From positions 47,086-111,085 of the forward strand of contig DWWU01000022.1 of the NCBI GenBank assembly GCA_019119555.1: 64,000 nucleotides of DNA. The letters are read 5' to 3'. This stretch comes from Candidatus Fusicatenibacter intestinigallinarum. GTDB taxonomy: Bacteria; Bacillota; Clostridia; Lachnospirales; Lachnospiraceae. Made by a program: the position numbers and the translations under genes. The notes below the pieces were generated by a model, which worked only from the letters and a program-made list of their open reading frames with translations, was not told where the DNA came from and made no database searches. The stretch's first letter is position 1, and the number at the start of each line of letters is the position of its first letter. Positions 16,278 through 24,523 of the stretch are shown here, in pieces.

Positions 16278-17155
16278 TCTTCACTTTCCTGGATATCCCT
16301 GGAAAATACCACATCGCCGCTTTGCTCGTCCACGTCCTCCAGATGGAGTTCTCCCGACATCCCTTCCAGCTGCGGCAGAATGCCGGAAAGCTTTGTGATT
16401 TTCTCCTCCAGACAGTCGTCTGTTCCCAGACGGATACGAATATTCCCGGAATAATGAAGGATCATCTCCTGTTCTTCGGTAATCTCCACCTGCTCCGGCC
16501 AGAGGCTGAACCGGTCCAGCAGACGGATCAGCGCCTCCAGGCTTCCGAAAATCTCCGTATGCTCTGTGATAAGAGATTCGCCCACGGTCACTGACGTCAC
16601 ATTCAGCCCGGTCACCTCCGGAATATTCTCAAGATCCGGGTCGTATTCCTGCGACTGCATTTTCGCAGTCGGGAGACTCTCTGAATCAAGGGCCTCCCCC
16701 TGCTCTCCGGTCAGCGGCTGAGAATCCACAGTCCCGCTTTCCGCCTCTGTTTCTTCCTGGGAAATACACTCCAGAACAATTCCTTTCCCGTCAAAGTATA
16801 CTTTCTGTCCGTCCGCTTCCACATAACCCACAGTCACCTTCTCTTCCACAACGGCGCGCACCGTGGTCGGCGAAACGATTTCATAGGTGATCGTCTCAAG
16901 AAATGGCACACCGGAAAGATCTGCCCGATACGGGAAGAACGTCAGCAGCACCGTATTAAAAGACAGCGGTTCCTGCTGTTCCACAATCCGACGGATCTCT
17001 CCGTCCGTATAACGGTCGTTTCCGGTCACCTCAATGTTCTTTGTCTGAAAGATCACAAAGAAGAGCAGCGCAGCCATCACAAGAATTCCAAATCCAAGCA
17101 GGATTCCCCTGATCCGCATTCTACGTTTCTTTTTTCTCTTTTTCTTTCCACCCAT
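16259..17155 (-). CDS. divIB: Cell division protein DivIB/FtsQ
   Basis: 298 residues. A very basic N-terminus (GGKKKRKKKRRMRIRG) is followed by one membrane helix (ILLGFGILVMAALLFFVIF, about 18-36) and an extracellular POTRA domain that opens with IEVTGNDRYTDGEIRRIVE. The FtsQ/DivIB beta domain follows. It links FtsL/FtsB-type proteins to the septal synthase at the division site. The position between murA (10 bp upstream) and ftsZ is usual. The C-terminal residues are encoded by a palindromic repeat, so this end is probably not conserved among relatives. Confidence 0.9.
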   Translation of the reverse strand: MGGKKKRKKKRRMRIRGILLGFGILVMAALLFFVIFQTKNIEVTGNDRYTDGEIRRIVEQQEPLSFNTVLLTFFPYRADLSGVPFLETITYEIVSPTTVRAVVEEKVTVGYVEADGQKVYFDGKGIVLECISQEETEAESGTVDSQPLTGEQGEALDSESLPTAKMQSQEYDPDLENIPEVTGLNVTSVTVGESLITEHTEIFGSLEALIRLLDRFSLWPEQVEITEEQEMILHYSGNIRIRLGTDDCLEEKITKLSGILPQLEGMSGELHLEDVDEQSGDVVFSRDIQESEDSSSAS

Positions 17156-17165
17156 ATTTCTTTAT

Positions 17166-18419
17166 TTACTCCTCAATTATGTGTATCCTGGCTCCGAGCC
17201 GCTCAAGCTGCTCCGGAAACAGTTCATACCCTCTTTCTATGTACTGTACCTGTTCCACCTCCGTACTGCCTTCGGCGGCAAGCGCCGCAATCACCAGCGC
17301 TGCTCCGCCTCTGAGATCGCCGGCGGTCACACGGGTTCCCTTCAGCCTGCTCTTTTCCATTCCGATCACGGGACCTCTGATTTCCGCCCGGGCGCCCATT
17401 TTTATCAGTTCCCTGACAGCAGCAAACCGGTCTTCAAACACGGTCTCCCTCACAATTGTCCTCCCGGAAAGTGTGGACGCCGCGGCAAGCAGCGGAGACT
17501 GCAGGTCTGTGGGAAATCCGGGATACCCGGCGGTTTCCACATAGGGCACAGCCTTCCCGACCCGGCTGCTGTCCGTAAACAGTGTATCACCTGCCACCCG
17601 GTATTGTCCACCCATTTTCCTGTAAACCTCCAAAACCGCCTGCATTTCCTTCACAGGCGCTCTGCGGAATTCCAGGTTTCCCCTGACCGCAGCTCCGGCC
17701 ATAAGCCATGTTCCCGCCGCGATCCGGTCCGGCGGCACACAGAATGTGGTTCCGTGAAGCTTTTTTCTTCCGCGAATCATCACGCACCCGCTCGCTTCTC
17801 CCTCCACGGAAGCACCCATACTCCGCAGGAACCGGCAGAGCCACTGTACTTCCGGCTCTGCGGCACAGCCGTCCAGAACCGTTGTTCCTTCCGCACAGAC
17901 CGCGGCAAGAATCGCGTTTTCCGTCGCCCCGACGCTTTTTTTCGGAAATCTGATATGCGTTCCTGACAATCTGCCCGCATAGGCCGTAATTCCCGTTCCC
18001 GTTCTTGTGATCCCCGCGCCCAGGGAACGCAGCGCCATCTCGTGAAGATCTGTCGGCCGCCGGCCAATCGTGCAGCCTCCCGGACTTCTGATTTTTCCAT
18101 AACCGTTCCTTCCGAGGAGGCTTCCCAGCAAAAGGATGGAAGACCGCAGCTTTCCCGCCGTCTTCTCCTCCGACAGATCTCCGTCTGTCCGCCTGCAGCG
18201 GATACGCAGCGTGTCTCTCTCCCATTCCGTCTCCGCTCCCAGAACCTGCAGGAGTTTTTCCATACAGAAAACATCGCTGATTTTGGGACATCCCTTCAGC
18301 TCCACCGTCTCTTCCTGAAGGACCGCCGCCGCCATCATCGGAAGAACCGCATTTTTCGATCCCTGTATCCGGACCTCCCCGTCGAGAGGATATCCGCCTG
18401 TGATCCGATATCGTTTCAA
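17166..18419 (-). CDS. murA: UDP-N-acetylglucosamine 1-carboxyvinyltransferase
   Basis: 417 residues. It transfers enolpyruvate from PEP to UDP-GlcNAc, the first committed step of peptidoglycan synthesis. Seen: IQGSKNAVLPMMAAA at the N-terminus (Lys-Asn pair of the active site), SPGGCTIGRRPTDLH with the cysteine attacked by fosfomycin, and GYPGFPTDLQSP near residue 300. The C-terminus RGYELFPEQLERLGARI fits the family. The gene lies between the SEDS gene and divIB, in line with clostridial division clusters. Single-domain length is normal. Confidence 0.95.
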   Translation of the reverse strand: MKRYRITGGYPLDGEVRIQGSKNAVLPMMAAAVLQEETVELKGCPKISDVFCMEKLLQVLGAETEWERDTLRIRCRRTDGDLSEEKTAGKLRSSILLLGSLLGRNGYGKIRSPGGCTIGRRPTDLHEMALRSLGAGITRTGTGITAYAGRLSGTHIRFPKKSVGATENAILAAVCAEGTTVLDGCAAEPEVQWLCRFLRSMGASVEGEASGCVMIRGRKKLHGTTFCVPPDRIAAGTWLMAGAAVRGNLEFRRAPVKEMQAVLEVYRKMGGQYRVAGDTLFTDSSRVGKAVPYVETAGYPGFPTDLQSPLLAAASTLSGRTIVRETVFEDRFAAVRELIKMGARAEIRGPVIGMEKSRLKGTRVTAGDLRGGAALVIAALAAEGSTEVEQVQYIERGYELFPEQLERLGARIHIIEE

Positions 18420-18481
18420 TGGAGACTCCTTAAAGTCTTTCTCCTGATTATCCTATGCAGAAACAGCATGTCACGTGCGCG

Positions 18482-19585
18482 TCAGTTTTCATATCTGGAA
18501 ACCGACAGGGCAAGACCCATCTCAGCCAGAAGAAACGCCACCGACGTACCTCCATAACTGATAAACGGCAGCGTGATTCCGGTATTGGGAATCGTGTTGG
18601 TGACAACCGCGATATTCAGAATCACCTGAATCGCGATATGACCCATGATTCCCGCCGCGATCAGCGTCCCCGCCAGATCCGGCGCATGGACCGACGTAAC
18701 CATAAGCCGCCAGATCAGAAGCCCGAACGCCAGCATCACAAGGCAGGCTCCCACCAGCCCCGTCTCCTCACAGATTATGGAAAAGATCATATCGTTCTGT
18801 GCCTCCGGTACAAAGCCGAGTTTCTGCAGACTGCTGCCGATCCCCTTGCCGAAAATTCCCCCGCTGCCGATGGCATACAGGCCCTGGATCGTCTGAAATC
18901 CTTTTTCATAGGCCTCCGGATTTCTCCAGATTGCCAGCCGTTCCAGCCGGTAGCTTTCCAGACTGAGGAAGATTGTCACAAGAGCGATTCCCGCGCCGCC
19001 AATCCCTATAAAAGGAAGGTATCGGGGATTCGTGACAAAAATCAGAATCACCGCAATCCCCAGGATGATCACCGCCGTACTCAGATTGTTGGAGCCTACC
19101 AGCGCCACAATCGGAACGGTGCTGGCAAAAACAAGAACCATAAATCTCCAGCCGGACAGTTTCTGCTTTGTCCTTTCCGTCACCCAGGTCAGAAACAGGA
19201 TCACCGCAACTTTGGCAAACTCGGAAGGCTGGAAGGAAAGCGGCCCCAGGGTCAGCCATCGCCTGGAGCCGTTGATGGAGCTTCCCACAAACAACACCGC
19301 CGTAGACAGTCCAACCGAGACCAGATACAGCAGCGGCGCATATTTCAGCAGCCTGTGATAATCCATATGAGCGATCAGGTACATGCCCGCCAGCCCCAGA
19401 ATCCCCGCAAACAGCTGTTTCTTAAAATAATAGGCCGGGTCATTGAATTTCACCCGGCCATTATATGCGCTTGTACTGTAAAGAAGAACCAGTCCCGCAG
19501 CCATCAGCAGAACCACCAGCACGAGCAGCGTGCTGTCGGTCTTTTTTCCTGACTGCGAAAGTTTATCCGGAAATTTCATAGGCAT
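18482..19585 (-). CDS. SEDS-family glycan polymerase FtsW/SpoVE
   Basis: 367 residues with about ten membrane helices. SEDS features: YSTSAYNGR in the first loop, FQPSEFAKVAVILFLTWV, AIGSGGIFGKGIGSS with NDMIFSIICEE, and the end LPFISYGGTSVAFLLAEMG. SEDS proteins polymerise lipid II together with a class B PBP; here two such PBPs (SpoVD and PbpB) are in the same cluster. Whether this is the vegetative FtsW or the spore-cortex SpoVE cannot be decided from sequence, so no symbol is given. Start at 19585 with weak GGGGA upstream; a second ATG lies two codons in. Confidence 0.93.
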   Translation of the reverse strand: MPMKFPDKLSQSGKKTDSTLLVLVVLLMAAGLVLLYSTSAYNGRVKFNDPAYYFKKQLFAGILGLAGMYLIAHMDYHRLLKYAPLLYLVSVGLSTAVLFVGSSINGSRRWLTLGPLSFQPSEFAKVAVILFLTWVTERTKQKLSGWRFMVLVFASTVPIVALVGSNNLSTAVIILGIAVILIFVTNPRYLPFIGIGGAGIALVTIFLSLESYRLERLAIWRNPEAYEKGFQTIQGLYAIGSGGIFGKGIGSSLQKLGFVPEAQNDMIFSIICEETGLVGACLVMLAFGLLIWRLMVTSVHAPDLAGTLIAAGIMGHIAIQVILNIAVVTNTIPNTGITLPFISYGGTSVAFLLAEMGLALSVSRYEN

Positions 19586-19656
19586 CGCCAGTCCCCGGCA
19601 TTCTCTTACGATAGTTTATGCAGCGCGGAAGCATTCCATTCCTTCCATGTCTCAGC

Positions 19657-20208
19657 TCACGGCTCCCGGAAGGTAATCAGTTCGTCCACAGCTTTTCTCG
19701 GGGGAGCGTCCGGAACATCCAGCGGATAGCCCGCCGCAATCACCGCACAGATCTGCTGTCCCTCCGGAATCTGAACGGCTTTTGCAATCTCCTTTTCGTC
19801 GAACAGGCCCATGATCACCGTTCCGACTCCCTTGTCCCATGCTGCAAGACAGAACGTCTGAGCGGCAATTCCCGCATCGAAACTCTCCCAGTGGCTTCCC
19901 TTGAGAGTGGAAAAACTTCCGTCTCTCTCGTAGCCGGACCGCCCGGTAACTCCGGTCAGAAGCACGACGACCGGCGCTTTCGACAGTGTTTCCATATTTT
20001 TTCTGAATCCCATCATGCACGCTTCCCCTGCAAGTTCCAGAATCTTTTCACGATCGTCAATGACAATATACCGAGCGGTCTGTGTGTTTTTCCAGGACGG
20101 CGCCCACGCTGCCGTCCCTACGATCTCTCTGAGCACCTCTCTCGGCACCGGTTTTTCCTGAAACCTTCGGATACTTCTCCTCTCTTTGATTCCCTGTATC
20201 AATTCCAT
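19657..20208 (-). CDS. Nitroreductase-family flavoprotein
   Basis: 183 residues from the ATG at 20208, with GAAAGGAG 7 bases upstream; the frame from 20244 lacks a site. FMN-binding features of the family are present: GIKERRSIRRFQEKPVPREV at the N-terminus, TAAWAPSWKNTQTARYIVI, and PEGQQICAVIAAGYPLD near the C-terminus. Such enzymes reduce nitro groups, quinones or flavins with NAD(P)H; the natural substrate is unknown. It interrupts the murD-ftsW order of the division cluster and has no evident link to cell wall synthesis. Confidence 0.9.
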   Translation of the reverse strand: MELIQGIKERRSIRRFQEKPVPREVLREIVGTAAWAPSWKNTQTARYIVIDDREKILELAGEACMMGFRKNMETLSKAPVVVLLTGVTGRSGYERDGSFSTLKGSHWESFDAGIAAQTFCLAAWDKGVGTVIMGLFDEKEIAKAVQIPEGQQICAVIAAGYPLDVPDAPPRKAVDELITFREP

Positions 20209-20265
20209 GCTGCCTCTCCTTTCTGTACGTATCTTACCGTGCAACCGTCTATCCGGGCAGCTGCT

Positions 20266-21639
20266 TCATTCTTTCAGCGCCCGGACATACTCTTTGAATT
20301 TTTCGCCTCTCTGTTCGTAACTGTCGAACTGATCCCAGCTTGCGCAGGCCGGAGACAGCAGCACCGCGTCCCCCGGATTTGCTTTTTCCGCACAGAGCTT
20401 CACCGCCTGCTCCAGATTCTCCGCCATCAGAATATCCTGAAACCCCTCTCTTCGCGCCGTTTCAGCGATCTTCTCCTTTGTCTCTCCGATCAGTACCAGA
20501 TATCTGACCTTCCCGTCAAAGGAACGGATCCAGCTCTCATAAGTGGACTGCTTGTCAAATCCGCCGCCGATCAGCAGTGTCGGACGGTTCATCGCCTGAA
20601 TTCCCTTGATGGCCGCGTCCGGATTTGTCCCCTTGGAATCGTTATAGTAAGCCACGCCATTTTTCTCACATACATACTCAATCCGGTGCTCTACTCCACG
20701 AAACGCGCAGACTGCCTGACGGATAGTCTCCAGAGACACGCCCACATCATAAGCCATAGCCACAGCCGTCATTACATTCTCAAAATTGTGAAGGCCCAGA
20801 ATTTTCAGATCATCGGTCCGCACAACCAGCTCTTTCTTCCCGTCACGGGACAGATAAATTTCTCCGTCCCGGTAGTAAATGCCTTCCTCCAGCTCCCTCT
20901 GACTGGAGAAAAAGAACACTCTTACCTTCTGCTCCCGGATCAGTTTTTCCCCGAATGCCCGGAGAATTTCATCCTCATAATTCAATACGCAGACATCGTC
21001 CATAGTCTGGTTTTCCGTGATCCGTTCCTTTACTCTTATGTATTCGTCCATGGTGTGGTGACGGTTCAGATGATCCTCTGTGATATTTGTGATCGCGCTT
21101 GCTCTGGGATGGAACGTCTCGATTGTCTCCAGCTGAAAACTGCTGACTTCGGCAACCGTCACTGTTTTCTCCGTTGTATCCAGAGCCACAGAAGTATAGG
21201 CAGTTCCGATATTCCCCACCACCTGTACATCCTCCCGGCAGTTTTTCATAATCTCTCCAAGCAGAGAAGTCGTCGTCGTCTTTCCGTTGGTTCCGGTAAT
21301 GGCCAGTACCTGTCCGTTTCCAACCTGGTACGCCAGTTCCACCTCTCCCCATACGGGAATCCCTTTCTCTTTTATTTTCTGCACTTCCGGAAGATCCGCC
21401 GGAACTCCCGGACTCAGCACTGTCAGATCCAGCTCTCCGATCCTCTGTTCCGGAAATTCCCCGAAAATCATCTCAGGCGAGCTGTCTTCCGGCAGCTTTT
21501 CTTTCAGCTTCTCCGGATCCTGCTTTGCATTTCCGTCATAGAGAATTACTTCCGCCTGCTTGCGGAGCAGAAGCCCTGCGGCTCCGATCCCGCTCTTTCC
21601 TGCTCCGAACACCAGTACCTTTTTTCCTTTTAAATCCAT
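20266..21639 (-). CDS. murD: UDP-N-acetylmuramoyl-L-alanine--D-glutamate ligase
   Basis: 457 residues from the ATG at 21639, with GGAGG upstream; the longer frame would start inside mraY. It adds D-Glu to UDP-MurNAc-L-Ala. Domain 1 begins KVLVFGAGKSGIGAAGLLLR, the ATP loop is ITGTNGKTTTTSLLGE, and the central domain has NITEDHLNRHHTMDEY. The C-terminal ligase domain shows YYNDSKGTNPDAAIKGIQA and LLSPACASWDQFDSYEQRGE, all typical of MurD. It follows mraY by 38 bp, as expected in the cluster. Confidence 0.97.
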   Translation of the reverse strand: MDLKGKKVLVFGAGKSGIGAAGLLLRKQAEVILYDGNAKQDPEKLKEKLPEDSSPEMIFGEFPEQRIGELDLTVLSPGVPADLPEVQKIKEKGIPVWGEVELAYQVGNGQVLAITGTNGKTTTTSLLGEIMKNCREDVQVVGNIGTAYTSVALDTTEKTVTVAEVSSFQLETIETFHPRASAITNITEDHLNRHHTMDEYIRVKERITENQTMDDVCVLNYEDEILRAFGEKLIREQKVRVFFFSSQRELEEGIYYRDGEIYLSRDGKKELVVRTDDLKILGLHNFENVMTAVAMAYDVGVSLETIRQAVCAFRGVEHRIEYVCEKNGVAYYNDSKGTNPDAAIKGIQAMNRPTLLIGGGFDKQSTYESWIRSFDGKVRYLVLIGETKEKIAETARREGFQDILMAENLEQAVKLCAEKANPGDAVLLSPACASWDQFDSYEQRGEKFKEYVRALKE

Positions 21640-21677
21640 GTTCTTTTCCTCCAAAAGTTCTTCCGTGCCGCGGACCG

Positions 21678-22634
21678 TCACATTGCCAGAAGGGCAATCA
21701 GACACGTCATCGCCGTAAGAATGGAAAACACAGCCACGACCTGCGTCTCTGACCATCCGCACAGCTCAAAGTGATGGTGTATCGGCGCCATCTTGAAAAT
21801 GCGTCTGCCGTGAGTCACGCGAAAATAACTCACCTGCATGACCACGGAAAGGATCTCCGCCATATAAACGAATCCTACAATCGGCAGAAACAGCGGCATC
21901 TGCAGCATATATGCGGTTCCCGCCACAAACCCTCCAAGCGCCAGCGACCCTGTGTCTCCCATAAAGACTTTAGCCGGATAGACATTGAACACAAGAAATC
22001 CCAAAAGACTGCCGACAACCGCACAGGTGATCGGCGTAATCTCCACGCCCAGACCCACCGCAGCCATCGTAAAAAAGACAGCCACCATAATTGTCACACT
22101 GGAAGCCAGTCCATCCAGTCCATCGGTAAAGTTTACGCCGTTGACCGTCCCCAGCACAACAAAAAACAGCAGAGGAACCGACATCCACCCAATGGACAGT
22201 TCCTTTCCCGTCAGAAACGGCAGTTTCATCGCCAGCGAAACGCCGGAAAAGCGAATCATATAGAACGCAAATACCGCGGTAATCAGAATTTGCAGAAACA
22301 TTTTTTGTCTGGGATACAGGCCATCGGAACGTTTCAGAACCACCTTCAGGTAATCGTCCAGAAACCCGATCAAGCCGAATCCAAGGGTCAGAAAAAGCAC
22401 CGGAACGATCCGCGGATAATCTTTCACATAGAAAACCGCCGTCACCGTAGTGGACAGCAGAAAGATCAGCCCGCCCATCGTCGGCGTCCCCGCCTTTTTC
22501 AGATGTGTGGACACGCCCTGCACCCGTTCGGTCTGCCCGATTTTAAGCCGCCGCAGAAATGGAATAATGACAGGCGCAAGCGCTACACTGAACGCAAAAG
22601 ACAGGAACACCGGTATCACTAACTGAATCTCCAT
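21678..22634 (-). CDS. mraY: Phospho-N-acetylmuramoyl-pentapeptide transferase
   Basis: 318 residues from the ATG at 22634 with AAAGG 8 bases upstream; an in-frame GTG three codons earlier is also possible. It makes lipid I at the membrane. Seen: about ten helices, TPTMGGLIFLLS, the first aspartate pair in FLDDYLKVV, NFTDGLDGLAS, NVYPAKVFMGDTGSLALGG and the cytosolic HHHFE motif (PIHHHFELCGWSE). These are the catalytic Asp and His loops of MraY. Confidence 0.97.
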   Translation of the reverse strand: MEIQLVIPVFLSFAFSVALAPVIIPFLRRLKIGQTERVQGVSTHLKKAGTPTMGGLIFLLSTTVTAVFYVKDYPRIVPVLFLTLGFGLIGFLDDYLKVVLKRSDGLYPRQKMFLQILITAVFAFYMIRFSGVSLAMKLPFLTGKELSIGWMSVPLLFFVVLGTVNGVNFTDGLDGLASSVTIMVAVFFTMAAVGLGVEITPITCAVVGSLLGFLVFNVYPAKVFMGDTGSLALGGFVAGTAYMLQMPLFLPIVGFVYMAEILSVVMQVSYFRVTHGRRIFKMAPIHHHFELCGWSETQVVAVFSILTAMTCLIALLAM

Positions 22635-22662
22635 AATACACACCTTTCAGTATATAGCTTTT

Positions 22663-24426
22663 TTATCCGTCATGCAACTTTTTTGTGGTTTCCTTTTCGA
22701 TTCCCAGATACGGCAGCACGTTGGAAAAAATGTCCCGCATCACCGGAGCGCAGATTGTTCCGCCGTAATAAACTCCCTGGGGGTTGTTGATAATGCAGAT
22801 TCCCAGTACGACCGGATCGTCCGCTGGCGCAAATCCCAGGAAGGATGAGATATACCGGTTTGCGCTTCTTGGCAGCGTCTGGGAGGTCGCCGTTTTTCCT
22901 CCGATCTCATACCCCTCAATGTATGCGTTCTTTCCGGAGCCCTCCGACACAACGCTCTCCAGAATTTCGCGGACGGTCTGAGACGTCTCCTCCGAAAGAA
23001 TTCCGTCCCTGGAATCATACTTCAGTGTCTCCACAACATTTCCGTCCCCGTCCAGCACCTCCACGCCGAAATGGGGCGTCACCCTGGTACCGCCGTTGAT
23101 CAGCGAGGAAACGGTGGTTGCAAGCTGGATCGGCGTGATCTGGAACGACTGCCCGAAGGACATCGTCGCCAGCTCAACCTGACCGATATTTTCTTCCTTG
23201 TGCATGATCGTGGAGGCCTCTCCGGGCAGATCGATCCCTGTTTTGTCCATCAGCCCAAACTTCCGGAAATAGTCGCAGAATGATGCGACGCCCAGCCGCA
23301 GCCCCACCTCGATAAAGACAGGATTGCAGGAATTCTGCGCTCCCTGCACAAAGGTCTCCGCACCGTGCCCGGTCCGCTTATGACAGTGAATCCTCCGATC
23401 CTCGACGATTTTATAGCCGGGACAGGAAAAAGTATCCTCCGGCGTCACAACCCCCGCTTCAAGTCCTGCCGACATGGTTATGATTTTAAACGTAGAACCC
23501 GGCTCATAGGTATCGTTGATGCAGGCATTTCTCCACATCTGATTCCGCAGATCCTGCAGTTCCTCCTCTGACAGCTCTGTCGTGTCCGTCCCGTCGTTGA
23601 GGGTAAACGGATCGTTCAGATCAAACTCCGGCACATTGACACATGCATAAATTTCTCCGTTCTGAGGATTCATAAGCAGAACGGAAACGCCGTCTGCCTG
23701 CTTTTCCTCCATCGCCTTCTCCGCCGCCTGCTGACAGTATTCCTGAATATTGGCGTCCAGGCTGATTTTCAGATCATACCCCGCCACCGGCTCAACCCGG
23801 CTTTCCCCGATACCGTCCAGCTCGATCCCGCGGGCGTCCGTAGTCGTCAGTATCTTTCCGTTGATTCCCTCAAGCACCTCATCGTACTTTACCTCCAGCC
23901 CGATGATTCCCTGATTGTCGCTCCCGGTAAATCCCAGTACTTTCGAAGCCAGATCGCCGTAAGGATAATATCTTTTGAAATCCTCATCCACCTTGACGCC
24001 GGAATATCCGTAAGCACGGATCCGGTCCCCGGTCTCTTTGTCCACGTTGGTCTCAATCCGCTCGATGGATGAATTTTTTTCCACCCGCGCCCGCACACTC
24101 TCCTCATTCAGCCCCAGTTCACTGCAGAGCATCCGGATTACTTCCTCCGGCTCCTCAATCTGACTGTGGATGACAGAAATTGTGCAGACGGTCCGGTTGG
24201 CCGCCAGCACCGTACCGTTGGCGTCCAGGATTTTCCCCCGGGCCGCTTTGATTTCCCTCTCCCTTTCATGCAGATCATCCGCCTTCTCAGAATAGTAATC
24301 CGATCGGAAAATCATCAGGTATACCAGTCTTCCTGCCAGACCCAGAAGCATCAGAACACAGAGAAAGAAAACAATTACTATTTTCTTCTTATTATAAGTT
24401 TTGTTCTTACGCATAGAATACCCCAT
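22663..24426 (-). CDS. spoVD: SpoVD-like class B penicillin-binding protein
   Basis: 587 residues. One N-terminal membrane helix (IVIVFFLCVLMLLGLAGRLV) precedes a PBP dimerisation domain (REREIKAARGKILDANGTVL). The transpeptidase domain has EPGSTFKIITMSAG (SxxK), SCNPVFIEV (SxN) and GGKTATSQ, where the usual KTG is KTA. There is no C-terminal PASTA domain. It cross-links peptidoglycan, probably with the SEDS protein, in septum or spore cortex. Two starts are possible: 24426, and 24414 with GGGG 6 bases upstream. The start region lies inside a 15-bp inverted repeat. The gene lies 28 bp ahead of mraY. Confidence 0.9.
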   Translation of the reverse strand: MGYSMRKNKTYNKKKIVIVFFLCVLMLLGLAGRLVYLMIFRSDYYSEKADDLHEREREIKAARGKILDANGTVLAANRTVCTISVIHSQIEEPEEVIRMLCSELGLNEESVRARVEKNSSIERIETNVDKETGDRIRAYGYSGVKVDEDFKRYYPYGDLASKVLGFTGSDNQGIIGLEVKYDEVLEGINGKILTTTDARGIELDGIGESRVEPVAGYDLKISLDANIQEYCQQAAEKAMEEKQADGVSVLLMNPQNGEIYACVNVPEFDLNDPFTLNDGTDTTELSEEELQDLRNQMWRNACINDTYEPGSTFKIITMSAGLEAGVVTPEDTFSCPGYKIVEDRRIHCHKRTGHGAETFVQGAQNSCNPVFIEVGLRLGVASFCDYFRKFGLMDKTGIDLPGEASTIMHKEENIGQVELATMSFGQSFQITPIQLATTVSSLINGGTRVTPHFGVEVLDGDGNVVETLKYDSRDGILSEETSQTVREILESVVSEGSGKNAYIEGYEIGGKTATSQTLPRSANRYISSFLGFAPADDPVVLGICIINNPQGVYYGGTICAPVMRDIFSNVLPYLGIEKETTKKLHDG

Positions 24427-24470
24427 AAAAGCTTCTATTATAATAACACTATATGGAAGCTTTTATGGGG
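24421..24470. repeat. 15-bp perfect inverted repeat around the spoVD start
   Basis: CCCCATAAAAGCTTC at 24421-24435 is mirrored exactly by GAAGCTTTTATGGGG at 24456-24470, with a 20-bp AT-rich spacer containing TATAAT on both strands. The left arm includes the first possible spoVD start codon, so in mRNA it could sequester the start; in DNA it could be an operator. Confidence 0.85.
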
Positions 24471-24495
24471 ATATTCTTTTGTTATTCAGTTAATC

Positions 24496-24523
24496 GAAAC
24501 AGTTCAGACGGCCGGACTGTTAC
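24496..24523. repeat. Palindromic repeat at the end of pbpB
   Basis: GAAACAGTTCAGAC / GGCCGGACTGTTAC, a diverged family member. The TAA stop of pbpB (24520-24522) is the TAA of the repeat's GTAAC end. Confidence 0.8.

Noticed and set aside
19618..21633. Plus-strand open frame of about 670 codons opposite murD and the nitroreductase gene
   Set aside because: Covers two clear minus-strand genes; low-complexity product without homology features.
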